NCBI GenBank assembly: GCA_000309945.1
Contig: CM001633.1
Coordinates: forward strand, 4,661,330 to 4,725,329
Length of the DNA stretch: 64,000 nt
DNA from: Leptolyngbyaceae cyanobacterium JSC-12
Lineage (GTDB): Bacteria > Cyanobacteriota > Cyanobacteriia > Leptolyngbyales > Leptolyngbyaceae
Reading direction: 5' to 3'
Part shown: in pieces, positions 18,325 through 27,579 of the stretch
Numbering within the stretch: position 1 is the first letter of the stretch
Layout: the number at the start of each line of letters is the position of its first letter
The notes under the pieces: generated by a model
The model's database searches: none
What the model was told of the DNA's origin: nothing
The model's input: the letters and a program-made list of their open reading frames with translations, nothing else
Position numbers and translations under genes: made by a program

Positions 18325-21261
18325 ATGACTATGGCAGATTGCGAGTGGGCGAAACCAACACTTCAGGAGGGCGATCTCAGGTTTCGCTCACTGATTGAAA
18401 ATGCCACAGATATCATTGTTATCCTGGACAGAAATGGCATATTTCGCTACTGTAGCCCTTCGGCAGAGCGAGTGCTGGGGTATTGCTTGCAGGATGTGGA
18501 CGGGCACCATGCCTCTGAGTTAGTCCATCCAGCCGATATTGACACGGTGCTGACTGTCTTACAGGCGGCGATCGCCCATCCCAAGGTGAGTCAGCCCGTA
18601 ATTGAGTATCGGGTTCGACACCGAAACGGCTCCTGGCGATTCTTCGAAGCAGTTGCCACTAGCTTGTTAGAAGATCCTGCAATTCAGGGAGTCGTTGTCA
18701 ACTGCCATGACATTACTGCGCGGAAGCAAGTTGAAGAAGCCCTGCGAACGGCGAATCATCAAATTGTCAACATTTTGGAAAGCATTGCGGATGCCTTTGT
18801 ATCCTTAGGACATGATTGGCGATTCACCTATCTCAACCAGCGGGCAGCTCAACTATTGCAGCGATCGCCAGAACATATCCTCAATCAATCGCTGTGGGAT
18901 CTGTTTCCTGAACTGATTGGGACTGCATTTGATACTGAATGTCGCAAAGCCCTTGAGCAGCAGCTTCCCACGACTTTTGAGGAATTTTATCCGTTTCTCC
19001 GTTCCTGGTTTGAAGTGCGGGTCTTCCCATCAACTGATGGATTATCAATCTTTTTTGTAGATATTGCCGAGCGCCGCCAGTCCCAGGCAGAACTGTTAGA
19101 AATGAGCACTGCTCTGGGAAATGCGGTAGAAGGCATTGCCCGATTAGATATTCATGGAAACTACATCGCACTCAATCGAGCTTATGCTGAGGCACTGGGG
19201 TATGAACAGACAGAGATGATCGGCATGGCGTGGGAACAGACCGTTTTCCCGGAAGACCGACCGATGATGGATGTTGCCTATCAACAAATGATGCTTGATG
19301 GAAAAGCTGAAGTTGAAGTACGTGCTATTCGCAAAGATGGCAGTATCTTCTACCAAGAGGTGGTACTCGTTGCTGCCTACGATTGGTATGACCAATTCGT
19401 TGGACACCACTGCTTTACCCGCGACATTACTGAACGTAAATCTGCCGAAGCTGCATTGCGACAGCAGGCAGAGCGAGAACGCTTAATGGCTGGGCTAGCA
19501 CGTCTTTCTGCAGGAATTGCCCACCGAATTCGGCAATCATTGGATTTGGAAGCCATCCTAAATACCACGACTTCGGAAGTTCGGCAGTTTCTGGATGCAG
19601 ATCGGGTGGTTATTTATCGGTGTGAGTGCGATCGCGATCGCACAGTCATGGCGGAGTCTGTAAAGTCTGGCTATCCATCGATTTTGGAATTAAGCATTCC
19701 AGATGAGTCCTTTGAGCAGTGCCATCCCCTGTATCGCAAAGGGCAGAACGTAGTCATTGATGATTCCTCACAGTTACAAGATTTTCCAGCATTTCAGGAC
19801 TTTTTAGCTCAACGGCAAGTGCGGGCTTTTCTAGAAGTCCCGATTCTCCACGGCGATGATTTGTGGGGAACGCTGGTCGCTCATCAATGTTCAGAACCGC
19901 GCCACTGGGAAGCTTATGAAATTGGACTGTTGGAACAACTGGCGATTCAAGTCGCGATCGCAATTCAGCAATCCGAGCTATACCATCAGGTGCAACGCCT
20001 GAACACCAATTTGGAGATTCAAGTTCAAGAGCGCACAACCCAGTTGCAACAAGCAGTGCATTACGAGGCTACATTAAAGCGCATTACTGATTCTGTGCGG
20101 GATAGTTTGGATGAAGATCAAATCTTGCAAAATGCAGTGAAAGAATTGGCGCTAGGGCTGGATGTAGACGGATGTGATGCAGGGATTTATGACTTACAGC
20201 AGCAAACCTCCACAATTCGGTATGAATACATTCGGACTGATCTTCCCCCATCTAAGGGGAAGCTAATTCGGATGCAGGATTATCCTGACCTGTACAGCCA
20301 GATCCTTCAAACCGATTACTTTCAGTTTTGCCGAACTCACCTCTCCCAAATACGCCCCCTGGACAGGCAGCACACGGCGTTGGTTTGCCCGATTGTGGAT
20401 GATCAGGGCGTCATGGGCGATTTGTGGTTATTTAAAGTGGCGCAAGACGCCTTTAATGACCAGGAAATTCGTCTAGTGCAACAGGTGGCGAACCAATGCG
20501 CGATCGCAATTCGACAAGCCCGACTCTACCAGGCAACTCAGGCACAAGTCATCGCCCTCGAAGAACTTAACCAACTCAAAGACGACTTCCTTAGCACTGT
20601 GTCCCATGAATTACGCACACCTATGTCCAACATGAAAATGGCAATCCACATGTTGAGAAACATGAGTTCGCCAGAGCGTCAGAAGCAATATCTCGATATT
20701 CTCCAGACAGAGTGTGTGCGAGAAATTGAGTTGATTAATGACTTACTTGACTTGCAACGCTTAGAAGCGGCTTCTTATTCATTGGTTCCAACCGTGCTGG
20801 ATATCCATAAAATTGTCACTATTTTGACTGAACCATTTCGATCGCGCACCTGCGACCGTCAACAATCGCTGGTTGTAGAGTTGCCGCCAAATTTGACCCC
20901 GATCAGAACAGATCAACCAACGCTGGAAAGGATTTTGGCGGAATTGTTAAACAACGCCTGCAAATATACTCCACCTGGTAGTGAAATTTTTTTTGAAGTT
21001 GAACAAACTGAGAACGGACTCAATCAAACAGGCAAAACGGTCTTTATCGTCAAGAATCAGGCAGAAATCCCCGCTTTGGAGCTTCCTCGCATCTTTGACA
21101 AATTTTATCGGGTGCCTAATGGCGATCGCTGGAAACAGGGCGGTACAGGGTTGGGACTGGCATTAGTCAAACGGTTAGTTACAGAACTGGGTGGCGTAAT
21201 TCAGGTAGACAGTGCAAACGGCTGGACAACGTTTACCGTGACATTGCCTCATCTTTCGTAG
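18325..21261 (+). CDS. Multi-PAS/GAF sensor histidine kinase
   Basis: A 978-residue soluble kinase. Visible domains in order: PAS (about 18-135), PAS (about 146-250), PAS with PAC (about 258-375), GAF (about 405-555), coiled coil, GAF (about 590-750), HisKA with the phosphorylated His761 in SHELRTP, and HATPase (about 870-978) with an N box (LNNACKYTPPG) and G2 box (GGTGLGLALV). No transmembrane segments are present, so it senses a cytoplasmic signal. The first GAF resembles cyanobacteriochrome GAFs but lacks the usual chromophore cysteine position. No response regulator gene is adjacent. Confidence 0.93.
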   Translation: MTMADCEWAKPTLQEGDLRFRSLIENATDIIVILDRNGIFRYCSPSAERVLGYCLQDVDGHHASELVHPADIDTVLTVLQAAIAHPKVSQPVIEYRVRHRNGSWRFFEAVATSLLEDPAIQGVVVNCHDITARKQVEEALRTANHQIVNILESIADAFVSLGHDWRFTYLNQRAAQLLQRSPEHILNQSLWDLFPELIGTAFDTECRKALEQQLPTTFEEFYPFLRSWFEVRVFPSTDGLSIFFVDIAERRQSQAELLEMSTALGNAVEGIARLDIHGNYIALNRAYAEALGYEQTEMIGMAWEQTVFPEDRPMMDVAYQQMMLDGKAEVEVRAIRKDGSIFYQEVVLVAAYDWYDQFVGHHCFTRDITERKSAEAALRQQAERERLMAGLARLSAGIAHRIRQSLDLEAILNTTTSEVRQFLDADRVVIYRCECDRDRTVMAESVKSGYPSILELSIPDESFEQCHPLYRKGQNVVIDDSSQLQDFPAFQDFLAQRQVRAFLEVPILHGDDLWGTLVAHQCSEPRHWEAYEIGLLEQLAIQVAIAIQQSELYHQVQRLNTNLEIQVQERTTQLQQAVHYEATLKRITDSVRDSLDEDQILQNAVKELALGLDVDGCDAGIYDLQQQTSTIRYEYIRTDLPPSKGKLIRMQDYPDLYSQILQTDYFQFCRTHLSQIRPLDRQHTALVCPIVDDQGVMGDLWLFKVAQDAFNDQEIRLVQQVANQCAIAIRQARLYQATQAQVIALEELNQLKDDFLSTVSHELRTPMSNMKMAIHMLRNMSSPERQKQYLDILQTECVREIELINDLLDLQRLEAASYSLVPTVLDIHKIVTILTEPFRSRTCDRQQSLVVELPPNLTPIRTDQPTLERILAELLNNACKYTPPGSEIFFEVEQTENGLNQTGKTVFIVKNQAEIPALELPRIFDKFYRVPNGDRWKQGGTGLGLALVKRLVTELGGVIQVDSANGWTTFTVTLPHLS

Positions 21262-21412
21262 TCCTAACCTGGTTGTCTCAGGCTTTCATTGTCCTGCTCC
21301 AAACCTCGAAGACACAAGTTCTAAAGAATTTATACGTGATTCATCGATTGGCGGATATTCTCCTTCATCAAGGAATAGAGTACTATCACGTTGATTTTCA
21401 GATGGGTTTGCA

Positions 21413-24400
21413 ATGAAAGCGATCGCCCCCTGGTTATGGTTACTTGGTCTGATCTCCGCTCCGCTTGGCCCCTTAACGTCTGCCAATGCCCAAATTATTC
21501 CAGATAGTACCCTTCCTATAAACTCCAGCGTTACGCCAGGATGTACAGTCTGCACAATCGACGGAGGCACAACTCGCAACAATCATTTGTTCCATAGCTT
21601 TCGCGAGTTCTCCATTCCGACTGGTGGTGTAGCCTGGTTCAACAACTCTCCCCAAATTCAAACTATCCTCACACGGGTTACAGGTCGCTCCCTTTCCAAC
21701 ATTGATGGGCTGATTCGGGCAAATGGGACGGCAAACCTGTTTTTGCTCAACCCCAATGGCATTGTCTTTGGGGCTAATGCCCGCTTGCAAATTGGCGGGT
21801 CATTTGTTGCCAGCACTGCCAGCAGTTTTCAGTTTCCCGATGGCAGCGAGTTTAGCGCCACCAATCCTCAAGTACCGCCACTATTGACGGTTAACCTCAC
21901 CCCTGGTTTGCAGTATGGCAAGCCTGTGGGTGACCTTCAGCAAGCTGGAAATCTCACGGTTCCCGCCGGACAGAGCCTGACCCTGGTCGGCAATACGGTG
22001 ATCCATACAGGCACGCTCACCGCAGCGGGCGGAACGGTGCAGGTGTTAGGCGATCGCGTGGCGCTGCTTGCCCCCACTGTGATTGATGTCTCCAGTCCTA
22101 CAGGCGGGGGCACTGTAAGAATTGGTGGAAATTTTAAGGGACAAGGAACTTTGCCTACTGCCACTGCCACTTATGTTGGAGTAGGCACCATGATCAATGC
22201 CGATGCCACGGCGCCCTCAGCCAACGGCGGTGAGATCGTGCTGTGGGCAAACAATTCCTTGAAAGCCTATGGCACCCTGAGCGCGCAAGCCATTTCAGGT
22301 AATGGTGGTTTGGTTGAAACGTCCAGTGCGAATGTTCTAGATGTAGGTGGGATTCAGGTCAACGCCGCAGCCGGAAACGGTAAGGGCGGCACCTGGCTGA
22401 TCGATCCACGCAACGTTTTGATTCAAAATAGCCCCACCACTACTGGCAGTTTCAGCGGCACCAATCCTGACCTGTTCACTCCCACAGGCAACGACACGAT
22501 CATTTCCACCGCAGACATTGAAGCTCGCCTCAATGCCGGAACTAACGTCATCATCACCACAGGCACCACAGGAACGCAGGATGGCAACATTACTGTTCTC
22601 GATTCCATTACAAAGACAGTATTTACGCCTCCTGCTAATCTGACGTTAGAAGCCGCGAATGACATCATCGTTGCCCCTGGGGTTGCTATCTCTGCCCTGT
22701 TTGTTCCTTCCTCATTTGGACCGCTCAATGTCACCTTAACGGCGGATAGCGATCGCTCTGGCAGTGGCAACGTCAATATCTTCGGCAGGATCTTCACCAA
22801 TGCAGGTTCCGTGAATATTTCGGGACAGTCTGTGTTGCTTGACCAGGCACAAGTTGAGTCTGGATCAACCAGCTTTCTAGATAACGGGGCAAGTTCTGGA
22901 GCAATCTCTATCACAGCTAATACATTGACGCTGCAAAATAGTAGCCGCATCAATGCTTCTGACTATGGCACTCAAACAAGTCCGGGCATTGATATTCAAC
23001 TCAGTTCAAGCCTGTCTCTGGTCGGTAACAGTTCAATTACTAGCGATGAAAGGGGGGCTGGAACCTCCGCACCAATCACCATCACTCTGCGAAACCCAGA
23101 CAGTATTGCAAGACTGGATTCTAGCGAAATTGAAACCGTTACATACGGACAAGGAAATGCCGGAGCAGTCTCAGTCTCGGCCGGATCAATTGTGCTGTCA
23201 GGCAGTCCCGCTCGTCGCAGTTTCATTCAAAGCGGCAGTAGTGGCAATGGTGCGGCAGGGGCAGTTGCAGTTACAGCAACAACGGGTTCGGTGATCGCTA
23301 ACTACAGTGGTGTCTTGAGTGGGAGTCGAGGCAGGGGCGATGCTGGAGCGATCGCCATTACCGCAGCAGATACAGTTGCGTTCTCGAATGGCAATATTGA
23401 CAGCCGCAGTTTGGGCACTGAGGGCGGCAGTTTGCAAATGAGCGCTCGCCGCATTGTGCTGGATGATACCTTTGTTCGCACATCTGGGTTTGGGCGAGAA
23501 GATTCAGGAACAATACTGTTTCGAGGCAGCGAATCGATTGACTTGTTGAATGCTAGCCGGGTGTCAACTACTACCTTTGGCAGCGGCAATGCCGGGGCGA
23601 TTCGGCTAGAAACGGCTCGTTTGCGAGTAGATAACAGCACCGTCACCTCAGAAACTTACAATGCTGGCAATGCGGGAGCGATTACAGTCCTGGCAGATAC
23701 AGCAGCGATCGCCAACAACAGCAACATCCGCAGCACCGTGTCTCAGGGCATTGGCACACCCCCTACAACCGGCAACGGGCAAATCATCTCCATCAACACC
23801 CGCATCCTTGCCATCACAGACTCTAATGTTTCGGCAGCAACGTTTTCAGTGGGTAACGCTGGCGGAATTGTGCTGCAAACCGAGAATTTATTCGCTACCA
23901 ACAGTACCATTTCAACTGCCGTGGATGAAGGGGCACTGGGACAAGGTGGCAAGGTGGAGGTGCAAACCCGCGACCTGACATTGGTTAGCGGTGCCCAAAT
24001 TAGCGCCAGTACGGCTGGAACAGGGCGAGCTGGAGACGTGGATGTGAGAGCAACTGGCACTGTCAACATTACAGGCGAAAATACCGGAATCTTTGCCAGC
24101 ACTCGTGACACAATTGTTGACGACTTCACAGGTACAGGAATTGCCGCTATCGAAACGAGCGATGCCGGACAACTGTTACCCACTGCCCAAAACCTCACCC
24201 TGCAACCTGGAACCTTCGTCACTCAAATTTCCGGCATCCTCGACGGCAGCAACGATGTTGATCTTTACCAGATTTTTCTGGCAGATGGAGCCACCTTTTC
24301 TGCCAGCACCGTGAACGGCTCAACCATTGACACCCAATTGTTTCTCTTCCGTACCGATGGCAGAGGGGTCTATGCTAATGACGACGCAGACACAGGCTTT

Positions 24401-26458
24401 ACCCTGCAATCCACCCTACCTGCGAATAACCCCCTCACTCCCCGATTTGCAGGACCTTACTATCTGGCAATTTCCAGCTTTAACAACGATCCAGTCAGCA
24501 CAGGGTTAATGTTTGAGTCAGGCGGCGGCACCGTTGGCACTACCCTCGAAGGCTTCCTAGAACCCCTGAGCGACTGGACTAATTTGGGCTTTGGCAGCCC
24601 TGGCAGTTACACCATTTTTCTTACAGGTACGGGCGTTGCAGTGCCCAACCGAGTGTTGCAGGCAAGCGGTGATGGCGGCGACATTACTGTGCGGGCAAAC
24701 ACCCTAATTGTGCAAAACAACGCCCAACTCGCTGCCTCCACAACAGGACAGGGGAATGCTGGCAGCATACAGGTTACCGCCAACACTTTTGTCGCCAACA
24801 CCGGTGGGCAACTTCTCACAACAACTTCTGGCAGTGGCAGAGCAGGCGATATTACTGTCAATGCTAACAATCAGGTGCAGCTTACGAATTCTGGCACTGG
24901 ACTCTTTGCCAATACTAGCAACGGACCTGGCGGCACCATCACAGTCAATACGAGCCAATTCCAACTTGGAGACGGGGCAACGTTGAATGCTACTACCTCT
25001 GCTAGTAATGCAGGCGGTAACATTACGATCTCAGGCTACCAATTTACAGCCACGACAGGTGGGCAAATTCTCACAACCACTACGGGCACAGGCAAAGCAG
25101 GGGATATCACAGTGAACTTCCGGGATCGCGTTTTCCTCGCTGATCCTGGAACGGGTTTATTCGCCAATACCAATGGAGGTCTGGGTGGGGCGATCGCCGT
25201 CAATGCTCCCACAGTTCAAGTTACCAACGGAGCAGTGCTCAATGCAGCGACTGGTGGCATTAGTCCCGGTGGCAATGTGAGCGTAAATACGCAAAGCTTT
25301 GAAGCAGCATCAGGCGGGCGGCTATTAACAACAACCTCTGGCAACGGTCAAGCAGGCGATATTACCGTGAATAGTCGCGATCTCATTCTGCTGTCTGGTT
25401 CCGGCACAGGCTTATTCGCCAACACTACTGCAGGCTCCAGTGGCAATGGTGGCAACATTACAGCCAATGCGCAAACAATTGCGATTCGAGACAGTGCCCA
25501 ACTGGCAGTCGATAGTCAGGGTAACGGACAGGGCGGCAGTGTGCGGGTTCAAGCCAACACCCTCACCCTCGACAGGCGTGGCGTAATTTCTGCCGAAACC
25601 ACCAGCAACCAGGGCGGTAACATTACATTGCAAGTGAGCGATCTCCTGTTACTGCGCCGCAACAGCCTGATTTCCACCACTGCTGGAACTGCTCAGGCTG
25701 GAGGCGATGGCGGCAACATTCAAATCACTGCTCCCTTCATCATTGGCGTTTTAGCGGAAAACAGCGATATCACTGCCAACGCCTTTAGTGGTCGGGGTGG
25801 CAACGTTACTATCACCGCCAACGCCATTTACGGCTTGCAACTGCAACCCCGCCTCACCCCCTTTAGCGACATTACTGCCAGTTCCCAACTTGGCATCAGC
25901 GGCACCATTACCCTCAACACTCTTAATATCGACCCAAACAGGGGATTAGCTGCCCTACCTGGTAATTTTGTTGATTCCTCCAACCAAATTGCTGCAACCT
26001 GTGCCCCTGGTGGCAAACTTGGACGACGCGGCAACGAATTTGTGATTACCGGGCGAGGCGGACTACCAATTCCTCCAGAAGAAAGTTTCAGTGGCAGCGA
26101 TCGCCCGCTAGTAACGTTGACGGAATTAGTTGGGGAGGCAGAAGGCGGGAGTGGAGAAAATGTTAGATTCCTGATTGGAACTTCTAGATTGGAGAAGTCA
26201 GGGGGCAGAAGACAGGAGTTAGAAGCCACGAGAGATGAATCGGGGTATCGAGTAGGTTCCCCCGCTACTCCATCCCTCCATCACTCTATCCCCCATCTCC
26301 CATCTCCCATTTCTCCTCCCCCTCCTATCCTATCCCCGCTTATGGAAGCCCAAAGTTGGGCGATCGCTCCTGATGGCACCATCTACCTCCTGAGCAATAC
26401 CTCAACTACCATGCCCTATTCAAATTGGCAGCCGTCTGTAAACTGCCCAAACTTTTAG
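21413..26458 (+). CDS. Filamentous-haemagglutinin-type exoprotein (two-partner secretion TpsA-like)
   Basis: A 1681-residue secreted protein. It has a signal peptide (about 1-25) and a haemagglutination-activity N-terminal domain (about 30-150) with GLIRANGTANLFLLNPNG-like repeats and the NPNGI motif. A long beta-helical Gly/Thr/Asn-rich region follows. Near residues 935-1060 is a pre-peptidase-like domain (DVDLYQIFLADGATF). Downstream are at least three approximately 85-90-residue repeats, each with LLTTT or ILTTT, AGDITVN and GTGLFAN. A proline-rich low-complexity segment (about 1620-1645) precedes the end. Such proteins act in adhesion; a TpsB transporter gene is not in the window. Confidence 0.9.
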   Translation: MKAIAPWLWLLGLISAPLGPLTSANAQIIPDSTLPINSSVTPGCTVCTIDGGTTRNNHLFHSFREFSIPTGGVAWFNNSPQIQTILTRVTGRSLSNIDGLIRANGTANLFLLNPNGIVFGANARLQIGGSFVASTASSFQFPDGSEFSATNPQVPPLLTVNLTPGLQYGKPVGDLQQAGNLTVPAGQSLTLVGNTVIHTGTLTAAGGTVQVLGDRVALLAPTVIDVSSPTGGGTVRIGGNFKGQGTLPTATATYVGVGTMINADATAPSANGGEIVLWANNSLKAYGTLSAQAISGNGGLVETSSANVLDVGGIQVNAAAGNGKGGTWLIDPRNVLIQNSPTTTGSFSGTNPDLFTPTGNDTIISTADIEARLNAGTNVIITTGTTGTQDGNITVLDSITKTVFTPPANLTLEAANDIIVAPGVAISALFVPSSFGPLNVTLTADSDRSGSGNVNIFGRIFTNAGSVNISGQSVLLDQAQVESGSTSFLDNGASSGAISITANTLTLQNSSRINASDYGTQTSPGIDIQLSSSLSLVGNSSITSDERGAGTSAPITITLRNPDSIARLDSSEIETVTYGQGNAGAVSVSAGSIVLSGSPARRSFIQSGSSGNGAAGAVAVTATTGSVIANYSGVLSGSRGRGDAGAIAITAADTVAFSNGNIDSRSLGTEGGSLQMSARRIVLDDTFVRTSGFGREDSGTILFRGSESIDLLNASRVSTTTFGSGNAGAIRLETARLRVDNSTVTSETYNAGNAGAITVLADTAAIANNSNIRSTVSQGIGTPPTTGNGQIISINTRILAITDSNVSAATFSVGNAGGIVLQTENLFATNSTISTAVDEGALGQGGKVEVQTRDLTLVSGAQISASTAGTGRAGDVDVRATGTVNITGENTGIFASTRDTIVDDFTGTGIAAIETSDAGQLLPTAQNLTLQPGTFVTQISGILDGSNDVDLYQIFLADGATFSASTVNGSTIDTQLFLFRTDGRGVYANDDADTGFTLQSTLPANNPLTPRFAGPYYLAISSFNNDPVSTGLMFESGGGTVGTTLEGFLEPLSDWTNLGFGSPGSYTIFLTGTGVAVPNRVLQASGDGGDITVRANTLIVQNNAQLAASTTGQGNAGSIQVTANTFVANTGGQLLTTTSGSGRAGDITVNANNQVQLTNSGTGLFANTSNGPGGTITVNTSQFQLGDGATLNATTSASNAGGNITISGYQFTATTGGQILTTTTGTGKAGDITVNFRDRVFLADPGTGLFANTNGGLGGAIAVNAPTVQVTNGAVLNAATGGISPGGNVSVNTQSFEAASGGRLLTTTSGNGQAGDITVNSRDLILLSGSGTGLFANTTAGSSGNGGNITANAQTIAIRDSAQLAVDSQGNGQGGSVRVQANTLTLDRRGVISAETTSNQGGNITLQVSDLLLLRRNSLISTTAGTAQAGGDGGNIQITAPFIIGVLAENSDITANAFSGRGGNVTITANAIYGLQLQPRLTPFSDITASSQLGISGTITLNTLNIDPNRGLAALPGNFVDSSNQIAATCAPGGKLGRRGNEFVITGRGGLPIPPEESFSGSDRPLVTLTELVGEAEGGSGENVRFLIGTSRLEKSGGRRQELEATRDESGYRVGSPATPSLHHSIPHLPSPISPPPPILSPLMEAQSWAIAPDGTIYLLSNTSTTMPYSNWQPSVNCPNF
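24780..25460 (+). repeat. Internal coding repeats of the exoprotein
   Basis: Three successive units of roughly 255-270 bp, each encoding GGQLLTTT (or GGQILTTT, GGRLLTTT), then AGDITVN, then GTGLFANT. Units begin near 24800, 25055 and 25310. They fit turns of a parallel beta-helix and are diverged at DNA level, so they are not a recent tandem amplification. Confidence 0.75.
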
Positions 26459-26482
26459 TACAGTTGCTCTCGACTTTTTGGC

Positions 26483-27533
26483 CAGGGATTACGCAGTTGG
26501 ATTGAGGATGAAACGAGGAGCCGCTAAAAAGGAGCGAATGGCATCCCGGACGATCGCCGCTTTCGCTTCGTACCAACTGATACCTGTCGTCCACATGTGC
26601 ACCTCTAAGCGCAGGAAAGCGCGAATGGCTAAACCCACATGATTGCGCTGGGCACGACTTGAGCGAACCTGCGCCCGTTCAACGCCACAGCACTGTTTGA
26701 GTCCGCGATGGTACTCCTCAATTGCCCAACCAACCTCGGCAAATTGCAGCCGTTGTAGCTCACCCATCCCCAGGTCATTGGTTGCCCAGTAATCAATGTC
26801 ACCGTTTGGGGCAACCATCTTGAACACTTTGATGAACCCATAACCTTTGAGATGGAGCACCGTGCCAGTCGCCGCAAGCACGACCTTATGCAGAGGGCGA
26901 TTGCCTGTATTGTCCGGGTTGACCTGCCGATTGCGCTTGAGTCGAGTCAACCAAATCCAACCATAATCTCGAATCAACTTAAGGTTCTCCAAGCTACTGT
27001 ACCAACTATCAAACACCACACATCGGGGCGCAAACCCTCGTTCCTTGGCAGTTTCAAGCATCGAGCGGAAGTGGTCGTTTTTGGTTGAGCCATCGACACC
27101 CTTTTCGTAAAATCGATAGTCCAACGGAAGGTGACGGTCTCCCTCACTCCATAGCAGCGTAATTAGGTTGATGCCTTGCACTACCCGTCCATGCTTGCCC
27201 GACCAGTGCCGAGTCACCAATTCCATCTTCTTGGCATACCACTTGTCGAGCGTTGAGTCATCTACCACTAAAATTCCCTGGTGCAACCGTACTTGCGACT
27301 GCACTTCTTGCCACAACTGCTGAGTCGATGGCTCCAGTCGATGCAACAACCGAGTAATTGCGTCATGGGCAGCGGCATTATCAGACTCCGGTTGCACTCG
27401 TTCGGCTTCCGTGCAGCTATAGGCCTTCTGCGCCGCAATCAGAAAGTTGATGTAGTCGTATTCGTTGACTTTGGGTGGATTCATTTCTTGGTTCTACCGC
27501 ACCTCCCCTTTTTTCTCAACTGCGTAACTCCTG
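26483..27533 (-). mobile_element. Complete IS701-like insertion sequence, 1051 bp
   Basis: The terminal inverted repeats are 17 bp at 26483-26499 and 27517-27533, matching at 15 of 17 positions around the core TTACGCAGTTG. They are flanked by a perfect 5-bp direct repeat TTGGC at 26478-26482 and 27534-27538. The transposase gene fills the element, and its stop codon lies inside the left repeat. A second copy ends at position 56. The insertion lies between the exoprotein gene and the HerA-like gene, which would otherwise be about 65 bp apart. Confidence 0.92.
26489..27484 (-). CDS. IS701/IS4-like DDE transposase
   Basis: A 331-residue intact transposase. Likely DDE residues lie in VVDDSTLDKWY (first Asp), CVVFDSWYSS (second Asp) and the YREK-like segment around AIEEYHRGLKQCCG (Glu). 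Close relatives in cyanobacteria are annotated as IS701-family. The frame is uninterrupted, so the element could be active. The stop codon overlaps the terminal repeat of the element. Confidence 0.9.
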   Translation of the reverse strand: MNPPKVNEYDYINFLIAAQKAYSCTEAERVQPESDNAAAHDAITRLLHRLEPSTQQLWQEVQSQVRLHQGILVVDDSTLDKWYAKKMELVTRHWSGKHGRVVQGINLITLLWSEGDRHLPLDYRFYEKGVDGSTKNDHFRSMLETAKERGFAPRCVVFDSWYSSLENLKLIRDYGWIWLTRLKRNRQVNPDNTGNRPLHKVVLAATGTVLHLKGYGFIKVFKMVAPNGDIDYWATNDLGMGELQRLQFAEVGWAIEEYHRGLKQCCGVERAQVRSSRAQRNHVGLAIRAFLRLEVHMWTTGISWYEAKAAIVRDAIRSFLAAPRFILNPTA

Positions 27534-27579
27534 TTGGCAAAATCCTGTATAACCGATAGGATAGCGATCGGCTGCGACT

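Noticed and set aside
19540-19990. First GAF domain of the kinase as a cyanobacteriochrome photosensor
   Set aside because: The flanking pattern is similar, but the conserved Cys-His chromophore site is not at the expected position; the only nearby CH is in QCHPLYRKG, which aligns with another part.
24780-25460. Regularly spaced repeats that might suggest a CRISPR or tandem DNA repeat
   Set aside because: They are long, diverged, in-frame coding repeats of a beta-helix protein, with no short identical repeats or unique spacers.
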